DNA from: an uncultured Bacteroidales bacterium
GTDB taxonomy: Bacteria > Bacteroidota > Bacteroidia > Bacteroidales > FEN-979
Direction: 5' to 3'
Assembly (NCBI GenBank): GCA_903926565.1
Contig: CAIYJU010000127.1
Span: forward strand, 1 to 44,455
Length of the DNA stretch: 44,455 nt
In this document: one piece after another, positions 42,880 to 44,455 of the stretch
How positions within the stretch are numbered: the stretch's first letter is position 1
Layout: each line of letters begins with the position of its first letter
Notes under the pieces: generated by a model
The model's database searches: none
Seen by the model: the letters and a program-made list of their open reading frames with translations, nothing else
Told to the model about the DNA's origin: nothing
Position numbers and translations under genes: made by a program

Positions 42880-43962
42880 ATGCGAAACGAAATTACAAAC
42901 AATTCCTTCAAGGACCAATCCTTTTATGTTGGCATTGATTATCACAAAAAAAGTTGGAAAGTGACAATTCTAGGAGAACAATATGAACATAAGACGATGA
43001 GTCAAGATCCGAGTGCTAATATCTTGGCCCGCTATCTGAAGAAAAACTTTCCTGGCGCCACTTATAAAGCTGTTTATGAGGCAGGATTTAGCGGGTTTAC
43101 CTCCTGTAGGGAATTAAACCAGTTAGGCATCGACTGTATTGTCATCCATCCTGCCGATGTACCGACCAACCAAAAGGAGAGGCTTCAAAAAACGGACAAG
43201 GCAGATAGCCGGAAATTGGCCCGCGCATTAAAAAACAAAGAGTTGGAAGCGATTGACGTTCCTGATCCGGAACTAGAGGCCGACAGAGCCCTTGTTCGGC
43301 AACGATTTCGATTAGTAAAAGATATCAGTCGAACTAAGAATCGGGTTAAATCTTTATTACTTCAGTTTGGCATCCCCATTCCCGATCATATCTCGTGCGC
43401 ACAATCACGTCATTGGTCCAAAGCATATACCAATTGGCTAAAAGAGCTTCCGGTTGAAATGAATAGTTTAAGACAGGTTATTGATAATTATGTCCGTATT
43501 GCAGAAAGTCAGCGAAAAGAATTGTTGCTGGTCAACCGACAGTTCCGGCAGCTATCCATGATGCACGGATACCAGTCCGACTATACTCTTTTATTAAGCG
43601 TTCCGGGTATAGGGATCATGACCGCCATGACCTTTTTAACGCAGGTAGGTAATATAAACCGGTTTGAACGTCTGGATGATTTGTGCAATTACATTGGCCT
43701 GGTTCCGACGATGTATGGTTCTGGAGACAAAATGGTAACTGGCAAGATGATTCATCGTGGCAGGAAAGAATTAAAAATCATGTTGATAGAAGCCTCATGG
43801 GAAGCAATAAGGAAAGATCCTGCTTTAATGTTGAAATTTAACGAGTTGAGCAAAACAATGCATAAAAATAAAGCAATTATACGGATTGCCCGTAAGTTGT
43901 TGGCCAGAATACGTTTTGTGTTACAGAACCAGCAACAATACGAATTAAGTGTCGTGAAATAA
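42880..43962 (+). mobile_element. IS110-family insertion sequence transposase
   Basis: 360 residues, apparently intact. The N-terminal RuvC-like DEDD domain shows YVGIDYHKKSWKVTI (first Asp), YKAVYEAGFSGF (Glu) and KTDKADSRKLARAL (two Asp). The C-terminal Transposase_20 domain shows LLSVPGIGIMTAMTFLTQVGNINRF and YIGLVPTMYGSGDKMVTGKMIHRGRKELK, with the conserved Ser in YGSGDK expected for strand exchange. IS110 elements recombine through a DEDD/Ser enzyme guided by a bridge RNA coded in the element's non-coding part. No terminal inverted repeats are expected or seen. The left end is probably within 42783-42879. The short upstream and long structured downstream regions suggest an IS1111-like layout. 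Confidence 0.92.
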
Positions 43963-44001
43963 GGCAAAGGAATAAAAATCAAGAAACCTCAAAAATCGGA
44001 T

Positions 44002-44346
44002 GGGGGAACAAACGGTATTCCGTGACTGCAGCACCTGACAAACCAGGAGGACCGCTACACAGAGATTACGTCCCCCTCCTCTTTAAAATGAAAAATACAT
44101 TGCGGCAAGATTACTGACCGCTGATAGAAGATTGATTAAAGAGGTGATTTGATTTAAACAGAAACGATGAAATTACTAAAAACAAATTCGTCGTTGGATT
44201 TTATAAGGAAGGAAGGTCTCTGAAAATGTCAAAAGGTTGGTGAAATACCAACCCTTTGAGTATGACGTTTTCGTCGACCATCAAAATTATCCCTGGCAGG
44301 TTGCTTCCCAGCAGAGCCTGCTTCCGTTTATTTTGACAAGTCAAAA
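44002..44346 (+). ncRNA. Candidate structured RNA downstream of the IS110 transposase
   Basis: Two groups of inverted repeats without any convincing gene. Group 1: GGGGGAAC (44002-44009) can pair with GTCCCCC (44070-44076), enclosing ACGG-tatt-CCGT (44012-44023) and CCTG-acaaac-CAGG (44034-44047). Group 2: AAAGGTTGGT-gaaat-ACCAACCCTTT (44232-44257, one bulge), GACG-tttt-CGTC (44264-44275), GCAGG/CCTGC (44296-44321) and TTTTGAC-aa-GTCAAAA (44331-44346). In IS1111-type members of the IS110 family the guide (bridge/seek) RNA lies downstream of the transposase, so this is a reasonable place. A terminator is the alternative for the single hairpins. The remainder up to 44455 holds nothing recognised. 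Confidence 0.4.
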
Positions 44347-44455
44347 ATATAAAAAATATCATAACTGAATTAAAATCAAGATAAAAGCTCGTAAAAATCA
44401 AAATCAAAGAATATACTTTTTAGTTTTCTCTTGTTTTGCAACATAGAAGAGCCAC

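Noticed and set aside
42717..42938. 73-codon frame before the IS110 transposase
   Set aside because: Made largely of the CTCTGTG repeat and overlapping the transposase start in another frame.
44002..44076. tRNA
   Set aside because: The paired segments do not form a cloverleaf with anticodon and CCA-adjacent stem.
44201..44407. 68-codon minus-strand frame at the right end
   Set aside because: Runs through the hairpin-rich region and has no known pattern.

Overview
The window looks like a chromosomal segment of a member of the Bacteroidota, probably a Bacteroidales-like lineage. Four things point there: promoter -7 boxes of the form TAnnTTTG at several genes; a gliding lipoprotein (GldB) and a secreted protein with a type IX secretion C-terminal signal; a dcw division/cell-wall cluster without murF or ddl; and an FtsZ with a short conserved tail after the usual FtsA/ZipA-binding peptide. 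No tRNA, rRNA or CRISPR array was seen.

Layout. (1) 1-4420, minus strand: a signalling cassette of a soluble PAS-GAF histidine kinase, an NtrC-type sigma-54 activator, a small receiver-like protein and a secreted beta-helix protein running off the left edge. Between the activator and the small protein lie palindromic activator boxes and a good -24/-12 promoter. The activator has Glu where the Walker A Lys should be. (2) 4421-4793: an 11-bp tandem array followed by a three-hairpin REP-like element. (3) 4794-7202: four small minus-strand genes (TfoX-N protein, membrane protein, lipoprotein, outer-membrane barrel). (4) 7203-11846: YdeI-like protein, NifU-like protein, NAD synthetase, barrel protein and GldB. 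(5) 11926-17019: yifB/comM, a 1014-residue repeat adhesin with an S74 chaperone end, then a second, diverged 3' fragment of yifB. (6) 17061-24665: FSU-paralogous-domain protein, barrel protein, UbiA-type prenyltransferase, and a plus-strand operon of methyltransferase, ABC ATPase, PfkB-type sugar kinase and FAD oxidoreductase. (7) 24669-40093: yqeY and the dcw cluster, all minus strand, transcribed mraZ-rsmH-ftsL-ftsI-murE-mraY-'murD-ftsW-murG::murC-ftsQ-ftsA-ftsZ-yqeY. (8) 40256-44455: an FG-GAP T9SS cargo protein and an IS110-family insertion sequence with structured non-coding DNA downstream.

Most unusual points. The dcw cluster keeps only the third domain of MurD, and the expected ligand residues of that domain are replaced. 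MurG and MurC are fused into one 846-residue ORF through a linker made of 7-bp tandem repeats. Related 7-bp arrays (consensus about KCAAAAW) occur inside murG itself, in the NAD synthetase interdomain linker, in the FG-GAP gene and in an intergenic region. This looks like a dispersed family of short heptamer arrays that enters genes and stays open in all frames on the sense strand. The adhesin gene sits between two divergent copies of the yifB 3' end, which suggests gain by recombination.
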